Assembly (NCBI GenBank): GCA_036374835.1
Contig: DASUTB010000074.1
Location: 1 to 64,000, forward strand
Source of the DNA: DASUTB01 sp036374835
Lineage (GTDB): Bacteria; Actinomycetota; Actinomycetes; Jiangellales; Jiangellaceae
Length of the DNA stretch: 64,000 nt
Direction: 5' to 3'
Shown here: positions 35,671 through 44,603 of the stretch, piece after piece
Numbering within the stretch: the stretch's first letter is position 1
Layout: each line of letters begins with the position of its first letter
The notes under the pieces: generated by a model
The model's database searches: none
What the model saw: the letters and a program-made list of their open reading frames with translations, nothing else
Told to the model about the DNA's origin: nothing
Position numbers and translations under genes: made by a program

Positions 35671-36228
35671 ATGGCACGCGCGGGCCTGAACACCGAGGCG
35701 GTCGTCACCGCGGCGATGACTGAGCTCGACGAGCACGGAGTGGACGTTCTGACCATCGCCGCCGTGGCGCGGCGTTGTGGTGTGACCGCGCCGTCGCTGT
35801 ACAAACACGTCGCCGACGTCGCCGAGCTTCGAGCACTCGTGAGCAGGCGCATCCTCGAGGAGCTCACCGTCGAGCTGGTACCCGCCGTCACCGGCCGAAG
35901 CGGCTACGAGGCGCTGTCCGGTTTCGTGCGGGCATGGCGGGAGTATGCCGTCACCCACCCGCGCCGGTACGCCGCGCTGGCGAACGACCCGTTGAGCGAT
36001 CCGAGGACCAGGGAAGCGGCCACCGGGTTGCTGAATCTGCTGATGGCCGTACTCGAAGGGTATGGACTGTCCAGGTCGACCGCGATCCATGAGGCGCGCT
36101 GCGTGCGCTCGGCGGTTCACGGCTTCGTGACGCTGGAAACAGGTGGCGGATTCGGGTTGCCGGAGGATATCGACATTAGTTTCGAACGGCTCGTCCACAT
36201 GGTGACGAGCAGCCTCGCGTCGTCGTAG
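35671..36228 (+). CDS. TetR-family regulator
   Basis: 185 residues. The DNA-binding domain is NTEAVVTAAMTELDEHGVDVLTIAAVARRCGVTAPSLYKHVADVAELRALVSRR. The C-terminal domain is of the TetR_C_33/WHG type (HGFVTLETGGGFGLPEDIDISFERLVHMV). It follows the MBL hydrolase within 4 bases, and its TAG stop abuts the PKS region. It could control the hydrolase, the phenolic-lipid genes, or both; the direct repeats at 34902 are the best operator candidate. Confidence 0.9.
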   Translation: MARAGLNTEAVVTAAMTELDEHGVDVLTIAAVARRCGVTAPSLYKHVADVAELRALVSRRILEELTVELVPAVTGRSGYEALSGFVRAWREYAVTHPRRYAALANDPLSDPRTREAATGLLNLLMAVLEGYGLSRSTAIHEARCVRSAVHGFVTLETGGGFGLPEDIDISFERLVHMVTSSLASS

Positions 36229-36269
36229 TGCACTTTCGCCGGGGCGGCCGGTACGGCACGATGATAAAT

Positions 36270-37343
36270 ATGTCTCGGATTCTCGCGGCCGCCACTGCGC
36301 TGCCCGAGCACCGATACGACCAGACCGAACTGACCGGCGCGGTCGCCGACATGCTCGCGCTGACCGGCTCCCGCCGCAAGATGCTGGAACGGTTACACGC
36401 GGCAGCCGGCGTGAAGACGCGCCATCTCGTTCTCCCGATCGAGCGCTATAGCACGCTGGGTGGCTTCGGGGAGGCGAACGACGCGTTCCTCGACTTCGCG
36501 TTAGCCGGCGGGGCCCATGCCGTCCAGGTCGCGCTCGACCGATGCGGTATGCGTCCCGCGGACGTCGACATTCTCATGACCGTGTCGGTGACCGGGATCG
36601 GGGCACCGTCCGTCGACGCTCGTCTCGTGCCCGAGCTCGGCCTGCGCGCGGACGTGCGCCGGGTGCCGGTGTTCGGGCTCGGATGCGTCGCCGGGGCGGC
36701 CGGGCTCGCGCGGGTACACGACATGGTCAACGGTGACCCGGACGCGGTGGCCGTCCTACTGGCGGTGGAGACCTGCTCGCTGACCGTGCAGCGCGACGAC
36801 GATTCGCCGGCCAACATGGTGGCCAGCGCGCTGTTCGGCGACGGCGCGTCGGCCGTCGTCGTAGCCGGTGAACGGCGTGCCCGGCAGGCGGGTTCTGAGC
36901 GACCGCCGCCGCGTATCGTCGCATCACGCAGCCGGCTGTATCCGGATACCGAGCGGGTGATGGGGTGGGACGTCGGGGGCAGCGGCTTCCGGATCGTGCT
37001 CGCGCCGAGCGTGGCGGACGTGGTCGAACAGTACGTCGGCGACGACGTGCGGGCCTTTCTGGCCGACAACGGTACCGGGGTCGACGGCGTCGCCCGCTGG
37101 ATGACCCATCCGGGCGGACCGAAGGTGCTCGAAGCCACGGCGCGGACGATCGGCCTGGCGAACGGCGAGCTCGACATCACGTGGCGATCGCTCGCCGAGG
37201 TCGGCAACCTGTCGTCGGCCTCGGTGTTGCACGTGCTCGGCGGCACGCTCGAGGACCCGCCGGCAGCGGGCGTCGGTGTGCTGATGGCCATGGGGCCGGG
37301 GTTCTGCTCCGAGCTCGTGCTGATGAGATGGGATCCGTGGTGA
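36270..37343 (+). CDS. Type III polyketide synthase (chalcone/alkylresorcinol synthase-like)
   Basis: 357 residues. Catalytic Cys is in VFGLGCVAGAAGLAR, His in MTHPGGPKVLEATA and Asn in AEVGNLSSASVLHVL. The CoA loop residues and GPGFCSELVLMRW complete the fold. Bacterial relatives make alkylresorcinols or alkylpyrones from fatty acyl and malonyl units. ATG 36270 (MSRILAAATALPEH) matches the usual N terminus; ATG 36261 and GTG 36228 are in frame. A methyltransferase and a flavoprotein follow, as in the srsABC phenolic-lipid operon. Confidence 0.92.
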   Translation: MSRILAAATALPEHRYDQTELTGAVADMLALTGSRRKMLERLHAAAGVKTRHLVLPIERYSTLGGFGEANDAFLDFALAGGAHAVQVALDRCGMRPADVDILMTVSVTGIGAPSVDARLVPELGLRADVRRVPVFGLGCVAGAAGLARVHDMVNGDPDAVAVLLAVETCSLTVQRDDDSPANMVASALFGDGASAVVVAGERRARQAGSERPPPRIVASRSRLYPDTERVMGWDVGGSGFRIVLAPSVADVVEQYVGDDVRAFLADNGTGVDGVARWMTHPGGPKVLEATARTIGLANGELDITWRSLAEVGNLSSASVLHVLGGTLEDPPAAGVGVLMAMGPGFCSELVLMRWDPW

Positions 37344-37855
37344 TCGCCTATATAGCCTTCGTCGGAGCGGTCGCGGTCGAACGGATCGCGGAGCTGGTCG
37401 TCTCGCAGCGGCACGCCGCCTGGGCATTCTCGCGTGGCGGCGTCGAGTACGGGCGCGGGCACTACCCGCCGATGGCCGTCGTTCATGCGCTGCTGCTCGT
37501 CTCCTGTGTCGCCGAGGTCGTGATCTTCGACCGTCCGTTCGTTCCCTGGCTGGGCTGGCCGATGGTGGCTCTCGTGTTGGCGACCCAGGGGTTGCGGTGG
37601 TGGTGCATCGCCACGCTGGGCGAGCAGTGGAACACCCGCGTGATCGTCGTGCCGGGCAAACCGCTGGTCACGTCCGGGCCGTACCGGTGGTTGCGGCATC
37701 CCAACTACGTCGCCGTCGCGGTCGAGGTCGCCGCGTTGCCGCTGGTTCACTCGGCGTGGCTGACCGCCATCGTCTTCTCGCTCGCGAACGCCGTCCTGCT
37801 GCTTGGGTTTCGTATTCCCGCTGAGGAACGGGCGCTGGCGACCGTGGCGGGGTAA
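37340..37855 (+). CDS. Isoprenylcysteine carboxyl methyltransferase-like membrane protein
   Basis: 171 residues, polytopic, of the ICMT/PEMT-like family. The SAM site is in LGEQWNTRVIVVPGKPLVTSGPYRWLRHPNYVAV, with the RHPxY motif; the C-terminal NAVLLLGFRIPAEERAL contains the conserved RxxxEE. In Streptomyces the SrsB enzyme of the same type O-methylates alkylresorcinols made by a type III PKS, which suggests the role here. GTG 37340 overlaps the PKS stop (GTGA); ATG 37328 is an alternative. Confidence 0.87.
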   Translation: MIAYIAFVGAVAVERIAELVVSQRHAAWAFSRGGVEYGRGHYPPMAVVHALLLVSCVAEVVIFDRPFVPWLGWPMVALVLATQGLRWWCIATLGEQWNTRVIVVPGKPLVTSGPYRWLRHPNYVAVAVEVAALPLVHSAWLTAIVFSLANAVLLLGFRIPAEERALATVAG

Positions 37856-37858
37856 CCC

Positions 37859-38926
37859 GTGCCGGACGTGGACGTGCTCGTCGCCGGCGGGGGACCGGTC
37901 GGGCTGGCCGCGGCGATCGAGGCCCGCCTCGCCGGCCTGTCGGTCATGGTGGTGGAGCCACGCCCAGCGCCGATCGACAAGGCGTGCGGCGAAGGGCTGA
38001 TGCCCGGCGCGGTGCACGCACTTGCCCGGCTCGGCGTCGAACCGCCGGGACGTGCCTTCGCCGGAATCACCTATTCGGACGGCCGCCGCTCGGTGTCGCA
38101 CCGGTTCGCTCTGGGCCCGGGGCTCGGTGTGCGGCGCACCGTTCTGCACGACGCCCTGACCAAACGCGCGGCCGACCTCGGTGTCGTCGTGATGGCGGCC
38201 CGGGTTGCCCAGGTCGAGTCCTCCAGGTACGGCGTGACGGTCCGGACGACGCCCGCCGCTAACGGGATGTCGTCGCAGGCGACCGCGCCGCTGCACGGGA
38301 GTTGGTTGCTCGCGTGTGACGGCTTGCACTCGGACGTGCGCCGGCTGCTTGGCTTGGCACAACCCGTTGCGGCGGCGCGCAGATTCGGGATGCGCCGTCA
38401 CTTCCGGGTCGAACCGTGGAGCGAGTTCGTCGAAGTTCACTGGACGCCGCACGCCGAGATCTACGTGACACCGGTCGCCGACGATGAGATCGGCGTGGCC
38501 GTGCTCGGTGCACGCGGGCTCGACTACGGGTCCGTGATCGACGAGGCGCCGGCCGTTCAGCGCAGGATTGCCTCGGCCGAGCCGGTCAGCCCGCTGCGCG
38601 GCGCGGGCCCCCTGCTCCAGCGCACGAGCCGCCGGACGGCGGGCCGGGTGCTCCTGGCCGGCGACGCGTCCGGCTACGTGGACGCGCTGACCGGCGAGGG
38701 CATCCGGCTGGGCCTGGCCCAAGCCGGCGCGGCTGTCGAGGCGATCGTCACCGGACGTGCGGACCGTTATGAACGCGCCTGGCGCCGACTGACCCGCGAC
38801 TACCGCGTCCTTACCTCAGCCCTCGTGGGCGCCGCCGAGCGTCCGGCACTCCGCCGCCGAATCGTCCCTCTCGCGAGCCGGCTGCCACGCTTGTACGGCG
38901 CCATAGTGGACCGCCTCGCCGATTGA
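37859..38926 (+). CDS. FAD-dependent monooxygenase/hydroxylase
   Basis: 355 residues of the PHBH/geranylgeranyl-reductase flavoprotein group. GxGxxG appears as VAGGGPVGLAAAIEARLAGLSVMVVE, and LACDGLHSDVRRLLGL and GRVLLAGDASGYVDALTGEGI are the later FAD motifs. By analogy with SrsC it would hydroxylate the methylated resorcinol ring, giving a quinone-type phenolic lipid. The start is GTG 37859, 3 bases after the methyltransferase stop. A perfect 18-bp hairpin follows its TGA. Confidence 0.88.
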   Translation: MPDVDVLVAGGGPVGLAAAIEARLAGLSVMVVEPRPAPIDKACGEGLMPGAVHALARLGVEPPGRAFAGITYSDGRRSVSHRFALGPGLGVRRTVLHDALTKRAADLGVVVMAARVAQVESSRYGVTVRTTPAANGMSSQATAPLHGSWLLACDGLHSDVRRLLGLAQPVAAARRFGMRRHFRVEPWSEFVEVHWTPHAEIYVTPVADDEIGVAVLGARGLDYGSVIDEAPAVQRRIASAEPVSPLRGAGPLLQRTSRRTAGRVLLAGDASGYVDALTGEGIRLGLAQAGAAVEAIVTGRADRYERAWRRLTRDYRVLTSALVGAAERPALRRRIVPLASRLPRLYGAIVDRLAD

Positions 38927-38939
38927 TCACGTTCGGCAT

Positions 38940-38989
38940 GCTCGACGTAGCTTCACCAAGCATGCATGCCTGGTGAAGCTACGTCGAGC
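38940..38989. terminator. 18-bp perfect hairpin after the PKS operon
   Basis: GCTCGACGTAGCTTCACC (38940-38957) pairs completely with GGTGAAGCTACGTCGAGC (38972-38989) around a 14-base loop containing CATGCATGCC. It lies between convergent genes and would work for either strand. The bases just before it, TGATCACGTTCGG at 38924, start at the stop codon and partly match the family A head. Confidence 0.75.
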
Positions 38990-38993
38990 CTAG

Positions 38994-39018
38994 TGAAGCG
39001 ACGATCGAGGTCGCTTCA
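38994..39018 (-). terminator. Second hairpin, containing the yidC stop codon
   Basis: TGAAGCGAC (38994-39002) pairs with GTCGCTTCA (39010-39018). On the minus strand the stem begins with the very stop codon of the yidC-like gene (TGA, complement of 39016-39018). Coding sequence and terminator stem therefore overlap. Confidence 0.65.
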
Positions 39019-39699
39019 ACTCAGCAGCAGAGTCCGTTCGGCAAGAGTCCACGCCGTCGTTGCGACTAGGTAGAGCCCGGCGGCCAGCGGCACGAAGGCG
39101 GCGACGGCCACCATGCTGAAAGGCAACAGCCGGACGATGGCCGCGCCCGGCGCGTCGGCCGCCGAGCGCTTACCTGCCAGACGCCACATCCCGACGGCGA
39201 CCAGGACCAGTAGGAGGAACAACCCCGCGAAGACCGCCAGGTCGGCGCCGCCGACCTCGAAGAGCCGGGCACCGAGCGGCACCCCGAACAACGTATGGGT
39301 GAGCAGGTCATTGGTGTGACCGCCGACGTCCGTACTGAGGAACAGCCCGTACATCGCGATGAACACGGGAGCCTGCGCCAGCGCTGGGCCGAATCCGGCG
39401 AGCGGGGACGTCCCCTCGCGGGCGTAGAGGTCGTGCAGTTCACGGCGCAGCCGTTCGGGGTCGTTCCGGTGCCGGCGTTGGATTTCCCGAAGCTTGGGCG
39501 CCAGCTCGCGGCGGCGCCGGTCGGCAGCCGTCTGCCGACGCGCGAGCGGGACGAGGAGGAGCCGGACGCCCATGGTGAGCAGGATGATCGCCGCGGACGC
39601 GCTGAACGCGCCGAGCGCAGGTGTGAGCAGCGTGGTCAGGCCGGTCACGACGGTGTAGAGGCCGCCGATGGCGGCGGCAAGGGGAGGAAACGAGTACAC
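39016..39699 (-). CDS. yidC: YidC/Oxa1-family membrane insertase, short paralogue
   Basis: 227 residues, five hydrophobic segments, no large periplasmic domain. The core is VRLLLVPLARRQTAADRRRRELAPKLREIQRRHRNDPERLRRELHDLYAREGTSPLAGFGPALAQAPVFIAMYGLF. It lacks the rpmH-rnpA surroundings of the main yidC and sits beside a DUF6412 gene, an arrangement I recall from streptomycetes. It probably inserts a subset of membrane proteins; which ones is unknown. The stop codon is part of a hairpin. Confidence 0.85.
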   Translation of the reverse strand: MYSFPPLAAAIGGLYTVVTGLTTLLTPALGAFSASAAIILLTMGVRLLLVPLARRQTAADRRRRELAPKLREIQRRHRNDPERLRRELHDLYAREGTSPLAGFGPALAQAPVFIAMYGLFLSTDVGGHTNDLLTHTLFGVPLGARLFEVGGADLAVFAGLFLLLVLVAVGMWRLAGKRSAADAPGAAIVRLLPFSMVAVAAFVPLAAGLYLVATTAWTLAERTLLLS

Positions 39700-39764
39700 G
39701 AAAGAGCCCTTCTCGTCGGAGGAATGACAGATCGACGAGACCGGGCGACGCAGCGGCGAAGAAG

Positions 39765-40058
39765 CTACGCGGCCCGGTGGCGGGCAGAAGGTGCTCGGGG
39801 ACGCGGACGTCCGGGGGCGGCGGGATCACACAGCGGAAGGAACGCAGTCCGCTCGGCGCGGCGCCGGACCGCGGCTGGTTGAAGCGAACCGGCCGCGACA
39901 GGCATGTCCGAATACGACGCAACCGCGAACACGAAGAACAAGCCCGCGGCCGCGATGATCGCCAGCATGGTCGCTGCACCTGGGGAGCCGGACAACGCAA
40001 TCGCGCTGTCGAGGCTGCCGCCGAGCAGCTCGATCAAGAGCGACAGAATCGCAGGCAC
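39765..40058 (-). CDS. DUF6412-like small membrane protein
   Basis: About 97 residues from GTG 40058. Two hydrophobic stretches (AILSLLIELLGGS and AATMLAIIAAAGLFFVFAVASY) are followed by a basic tail with AVRRRAERTAFLPLCDPAAPGRPRPRAP, the conserved mark of this family. It lies directly upstream of the yidC-like gene on the same strand. A partner role in membrane insertion is only a guess from the pairing. An upstream GTG at 40115 would add 19 residues. Confidence 0.65.
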   Translation of the reverse strand: MPAILSLLIELLGGSLDSAIALSGSPGAATMLAIIAAAGLFFVFAVASYSDMPVAAGSLQPAAVRRRAERTAFLPLCDPAAPGRPRPRAPSARHRAA

Positions 40059-40139
40059 TCGGCCATGATACGCAAGCGACGGACCAGCTCCGGAAGCAGT
40101 CCACCCACCGGCCATCAGCGGTGTGCCCGGGCGTAGCCA

Positions 40140-40463
40140 TCAGGCAGCACTGAACCGGACCTCCTCACCGTGCGCATAGGGATCGAATGCGGTACGAACC
40201 GTCTCGATGACCTGCGCGTGTCGGCTCGTCGACCCTGGACAGAGCCTGGCCGAGCGGAGCCATTCGGGTGAGGTACCCACCAGTGCCGCCTCGGGCAACG
40301 CGCATGCAACGTCGAGCGGGTCGATTCCGAAGTCGGTCCACGAGCTACGGACCGCCGCGTCCGGCTGCGTCGAGGTGACGGGTAAGCCGACCCAGTGATC
40401 GCCCAAGGTGAGGCGCCTGGGCCAGCGACGGCCCGATACCGGCGAACGGTGACGTCCCACCAA
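40140..40463 (-). CDS. Hypothetical protein, 107 residues
   Basis: I do not recognise this protein. The frame has strongly G/C third positions from about LTLGDHWVGLPV onward, and the text (SSWTDFGIDPLDVACALPEAALVGTSPEWLRSA, HAQVIETVRTAFDPYAHGEEV) reads like a folded protein, so it seems to be a real gene. The start is uncertain: TTG 40463 or TTG near 40406. It is divergent from the beta-lactamase gene. No membrane segment is visible. Confidence 0.45.
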   Translation of the reverse strand: MVGRHRSPVSGRRWPRRLTLGDHWVGLPVTSTQPDAAVRSSWTDFGIDPLDVACALPEAALVGTSPEWLRSARLCPGSTSRHAQVIETVRTAFDPYAHGEEVRFSAA

Positions 40464-40518
40464 GGGCTCGACCTAACCATCATACGAGCACTGGTCATGC
40501 TGCCCGAACGCGATTACA

Positions 40519-41421
40519 GTGCGCGTGGTGAGATCGCGCGTCAGGTTCACCTACGCGGCGTCGATCACGGTATTGGCAGCGGTCGCCTGCACCTCGAGCC
40601 CGGATGAGCCGGCATCCGCCGGCGGTGCCGAATCGGGCGGATCCAGTACGGAGGTTCGCGACGACCTCATGGAGGTGTTTGAGGAGGCGCGTGTTGTCGG
40701 CACATTCGTCGTCTACGACCCCGACTCCGACTCGTCGATCGTCGTCAACGCCGATCGAGCCGAGGAGCGGATGGTTCCGGCATCGACGTTCAAAGTCGCC
40801 CACAGTCTCATCGCCCTCGAAACCGGCGCGGCAGAGGACGTCGACGAGGTGATCCCATACGAGGGCGGTGAGTCGAGGTTCCCCGACGAGTGGGAACAGG
40901 ACATGAGCATGCGCGAGGCGCTACCGGAGTCCAACTTGCTGATCTACCAGGTAATCGCCGCGCGTATCGGGCTGGACCGGATGCGCGAGCATGTCGAGCT
41001 TCTGGAGTACGGCAATGCCGAGATCGGCGACGTCATCGATGAGTTCTGGCTGTTCGGGCCATTGGAGATCTCCGCAAGAGAACAGGTTCGTTTCCTTTCC
41101 CGCCTTGCCACCGGCGAACTGCCCGTCGCCGAGGAGAATCAGGAGCACGTGCGCGACATCACGCTTGTCGAGGAGCGCGACGATTGCCGGCTGCACGCCA
41201 AGACTGGCTGGGCCTTTGACCTCGAGCCACAACGCGGATGGTGGGTCGGTTGGGTGGCCTGCGGCGCAGCGCCCGGTCATCCAGGGCAGGTTGTCGCTAC
41301 CTCGCAGGTGCGCGCGTTCGCGCTGAACATCGACATCGAGCAGGACGATCAGGCGGACCTGCGTGAGCCGATCGCCCGCGAGCTTCTCGACCGCTTGGAC
41401 GTGTACTCCGCCCGAGCCTGA
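40519..41421 (+). CDS. Class D beta-lactamase (OXA-like), probable lipoprotein
   Basis: 300 residues. A signal peptide ends in LAAVAC with Cys 24 as a lipobox candidate. Motif 1 is STFK (Ser 89, Lys 92). Motif 2 is SNL (138-140) where SxV is usual. Motif 3 is YGN (164-166). Motif 4 is KTG (228-230) in HAKTGWAF. FWLFGPLEIS is also typical of OXA enzymes. It could hydrolyse penicillins or act as a sensor-like penicillin-binding protein. Start GTG 40519, 40525 or 40528. No regulator is adjacent. Confidence 0.85.
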   Translation: MRVVRSRVRFTYAASITVLAAVACTSSPDEPASAGGAESGGSSTEVRDDLMEVFEEARVVGTFVVYDPDSDSSIVVNADRAEERMVPASTFKVAHSLIALETGAAEDVDEVIPYEGGESRFPDEWEQDMSMREALPESNLLIYQVIAARIGLDRMREHVELLEYGNAEIGDVIDEFWLFGPLEISAREQVRFLSRLATGELPVAEENQEHVRDITLVEERDDCRLHAKTGWAFDLEPQRGWWVGWVACGAAPGHPGQVVATSQVRAFALNIDIEQDDQADLREPIARELLDRLDVYSARA

Positions 41422-41509
41422 CATGCCGTTGGCCGAGCTCCCATGACCGTATACGAAAGTGGTCAGGCAAGCCGTTCACATAAATGATCGTGAAGAACGA
41501 TGTCGACCG

Positions 41510-42472
<963 letters not shown>

Positions 42473-42545
42473 GTCACCCGACTCTAGAGCACAGGTACGA
42501 CAGCGTGATGCCGAAGAACGGCTGCGCAGCGGTTAGCCTGGACAC

Positions 42546-43697
42546 GTGGCGACGAGCAGCCCTCGGGCGGGGAAGAACTCTTCCGAGCAGCGAGCAGGGG
42601 AGCACCGCAGCGGGGTGACTCTCGGCAAGGTCGCGGGCATCCCGGTTCACGTGAGCTCCACGTGGTTCATCGTCGCGATCGTCATCACCGTCGGCTTCGC
42701 GCCCATCGTCGAGTCGTATATTGGCGACCTCGGGACGGGCGTCTATGCCGTCACGCTGGCGTTCGCCGTGCTGCTCTACGGTTCGGTGCTGCTCCACGAG
42801 ATCAGCCATGCGCTGACCGCTCGCGCGTTCGGATTGCCGGTGCGCGCGATCACCCTGCACTTTCTCGGCGGGCACACCGAGATCGAACGGGAGTCGCCGG
42901 CGCCGGGCAAGGACATGGTGGTCTCGTTCGCCGGACCACTGGTTTCGCTGGCCGTGGCCGGTGCGGCAGGGCTCGGTGCCGCGCTGATCGAGCAGCGCGT
43001 CGTCGGTTTCCTCTTCGCCTACTTGGCCTATGCGAACCTGATCGTCGGCGTGTTCAACCTGCTACCGGCCTTGCCGCTCGACGGTGGCCACATGTTGCGC
43101 GCTGTGGTATGGAAGATCACCGGGGACGAGCACCGTGGCACGATCGTCGCGGGCCGGGCCGGCCAGATTCTCGCCGGCGCGGTCCTGGCGGTGCCGTTCA
43201 TCGTCGCGCGCGGCTATCCAGGGACGTTCACGGTGGTATGGGCCGCGCTCATCGCGATGCTGTTGTGGACCGGGGCCGCGCAGGCGCTGGCGTCCGGCAA
43301 GGTGCGCAGCCGGCTCCCGAATCTCGACCTTCGCACGATTACGCGCCGGGCCGCGCCGGTGCTCGGCGACGTTCCTGTTTCCGAGGCGCTGCGGCAGGCG
43401 GCCGAAGCACAGGTCAGCGCGCTCGTGGTGGTCGATTCGGCCGGCCACCCCACCGGCCTGGTCAAGGAGTCGGCGGTGAAAGCCATACCGGAGCAGCGGC
43501 GTCCGTGGGTGCCGATCAGCGACGCCGCCCGGTCGATCAGCAGCGGGTTGATCCTGCGGCTCGACACCGCGGGCGAGACACTGCTGTCCGCGATGCGCGC
43601 GACACCCGCCTCGGAGTACCTCGTCGTCGACGCCGAGGGTGCGGTCTACGGCATTCTGTCCATCGCCGATGTGGAAGCGGTGCTGACCGCGCGCTGA
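42546..43697 (+). CDS. Site-2 protease family metalloprotease with CBS domains
   Basis: 383 residues, M50 family. The zinc motif is HEISH in YGSVLLHEISHALTARAFG. The third ligand is in LLPALPLDGGHMLRAVVW. At least six hydrophobic segments, then a C-terminal CBS pair (VSEALRQAAEAQVSALVVVDSAGHPTGLV, ASEYLVVDAEGAVYGILSIADVEAVL) that may sense adenylates. It likely cleaves membrane-embedded substrates; neighbours give no hint of which. GTG start. trmI follows after 21 bases. Confidence 0.9.
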   Translation: MATSSPRAGKNSSEQRAGEHRSGVTLGKVAGIPVHVSSTWFIVAIVITVGFAPIVESYIGDLGTGVYAVTLAFAVLLYGSVLLHEISHALTARAFGLPVRAITLHFLGGHTEIERESPAPGKDMVVSFAGPLVSLAVAGAAGLGAALIEQRVVGFLFAYLAYANLIVGVFNLLPALPLDGGHMLRAVVWKITGDEHRGTIVAGRAGQILAGAVLAVPFIVARGYPGTFTVVWAALIAMLLWTGAAQALASGKVRSRLPNLDLRTITRRAAPVLGDVPVSEALRQAAEAQVSALVVVDSAGHPTGLVKESAVKAIPEQRRPWVPISDAARSISSGLILRLDTAGETLLSAMRATPASEYLVVDAEGAVYGILSIADVEAVLTAR

Positions 43698-43718
43698 GCG
43701 GGCATAGGCTAAGGCCCC

Positions 43719-44594
43719 GTGATTCACCGAAACACCGGACCGGACCAGGTTCCAGCTCGGCGCAGCGGGCCGCTGCATGAAGGCGATCAGGTCCAGCTGA
43801 CCGATCCGAGGGGCCGGCACCACACGATCACGCTGCAGGCGGGCGGGCGGTTCCACACCCACAAGGGGTCGCTCGAGCACGACGATCTGATCGGCGCGCC
43901 CGAAGGTACGGTCGTGACCTCGACCGGCGGGACGCAGTACTTGGCGCTGCGCCCGTTGCTGGCGGATTTCGTCCTGTCCATGCCGCGCGGAGCCACCGTC
44001 ATCTATCCGAAGGACGCCGCGCAGATCGTTGCGATGGCCGATGTGTTCCCGGGTGCGCACGTCGTCGAAGCCGGCGTCGGCTCCGGCGCGCTTACGCTCT
44101 CGTTGCTGCGGGCGGTCGGCGAATCCGGACTAGTGAGCTCGTACGAGATCCGCGACGACTTCGCGGCGATCGCGCGTAAGAACGTGCGCAAGTTCTTCGG
44201 GTTCGAACCTCCGACGTGGCAGCTGACTGCCGGCGATCTCGCCGAGGAACTCGATGAGCGCGAGGTTGACCGGGTGGTCCTCGACATGCTGGCCCCGTGG
44301 GACTGTGTCCCCGCCGTGGCCGACGCACTCGTCGCGGGTGGTGTGCTGTGCTGTTACGTCGCCACGACGACCCAGCTGGCCAAGATCGTCGAGGCATTGC
44401 GCGACCACGGCGGATTCACCGAGCCGGTGTCGTGGGAGTCGATGGTGCGTACCTGGCATGTGGAAGGCTTGGCCGTCCGTCCCGACCATCGGATGATCGG
44501 ACATACGGGCTTTCTGGTGACGTCGCGCCGTCTCGCGCCTGGCGTGACCGCTCCACCACGGCGCCGCCGCCCCGCACCGTCCCCCGAGCGCTGA
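43719..44594 (+). CDS. trmI: tRNA (adenine-58-N1)-methyltransferase
   Basis: 291 residues. It methylates A58 in the T loop of tRNAs. An N-terminal OB-like domain precedes the Rossmann SAM site VVEAGVGSGALTLSLLRAVG, then SYEIRDDFAAIARKNVRKFFG and DRVVLDMLAPWD. WESMVRTWHVEGLAVRPDHRMIGHTGFLV is the C-terminal mark. In many actinobacteria the gene lies next to the proteasome accessory ATPase gene; here it follows a site-2 protease. GTG start. Confidence 0.92.
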   Translation: MIHRNTGPDQVPARRSGPLHEGDQVQLTDPRGRHHTITLQAGGRFHTHKGSLEHDDLIGAPEGTVVTSTGGTQYLALRPLLADFVLSMPRGATVIYPKDAAQIVAMADVFPGAHVVEAGVGSGALTLSLLRAVGESGLVSSYEIRDDFAAIARKNVRKFFGFEPPTWQLTAGDLAEELDEREVDRVVLDMLAPWDCVPAVADALVAGGVLCCYVATTTQLAKIVEALRDHGGFTEPVSWESMVRTWHVEGLAVRPDHRMIGHTGFLVTSRRLAPGVTAPPRRRRPAPSPER

Positions 44595-44603
44595 CCCCTC
44601 CGG

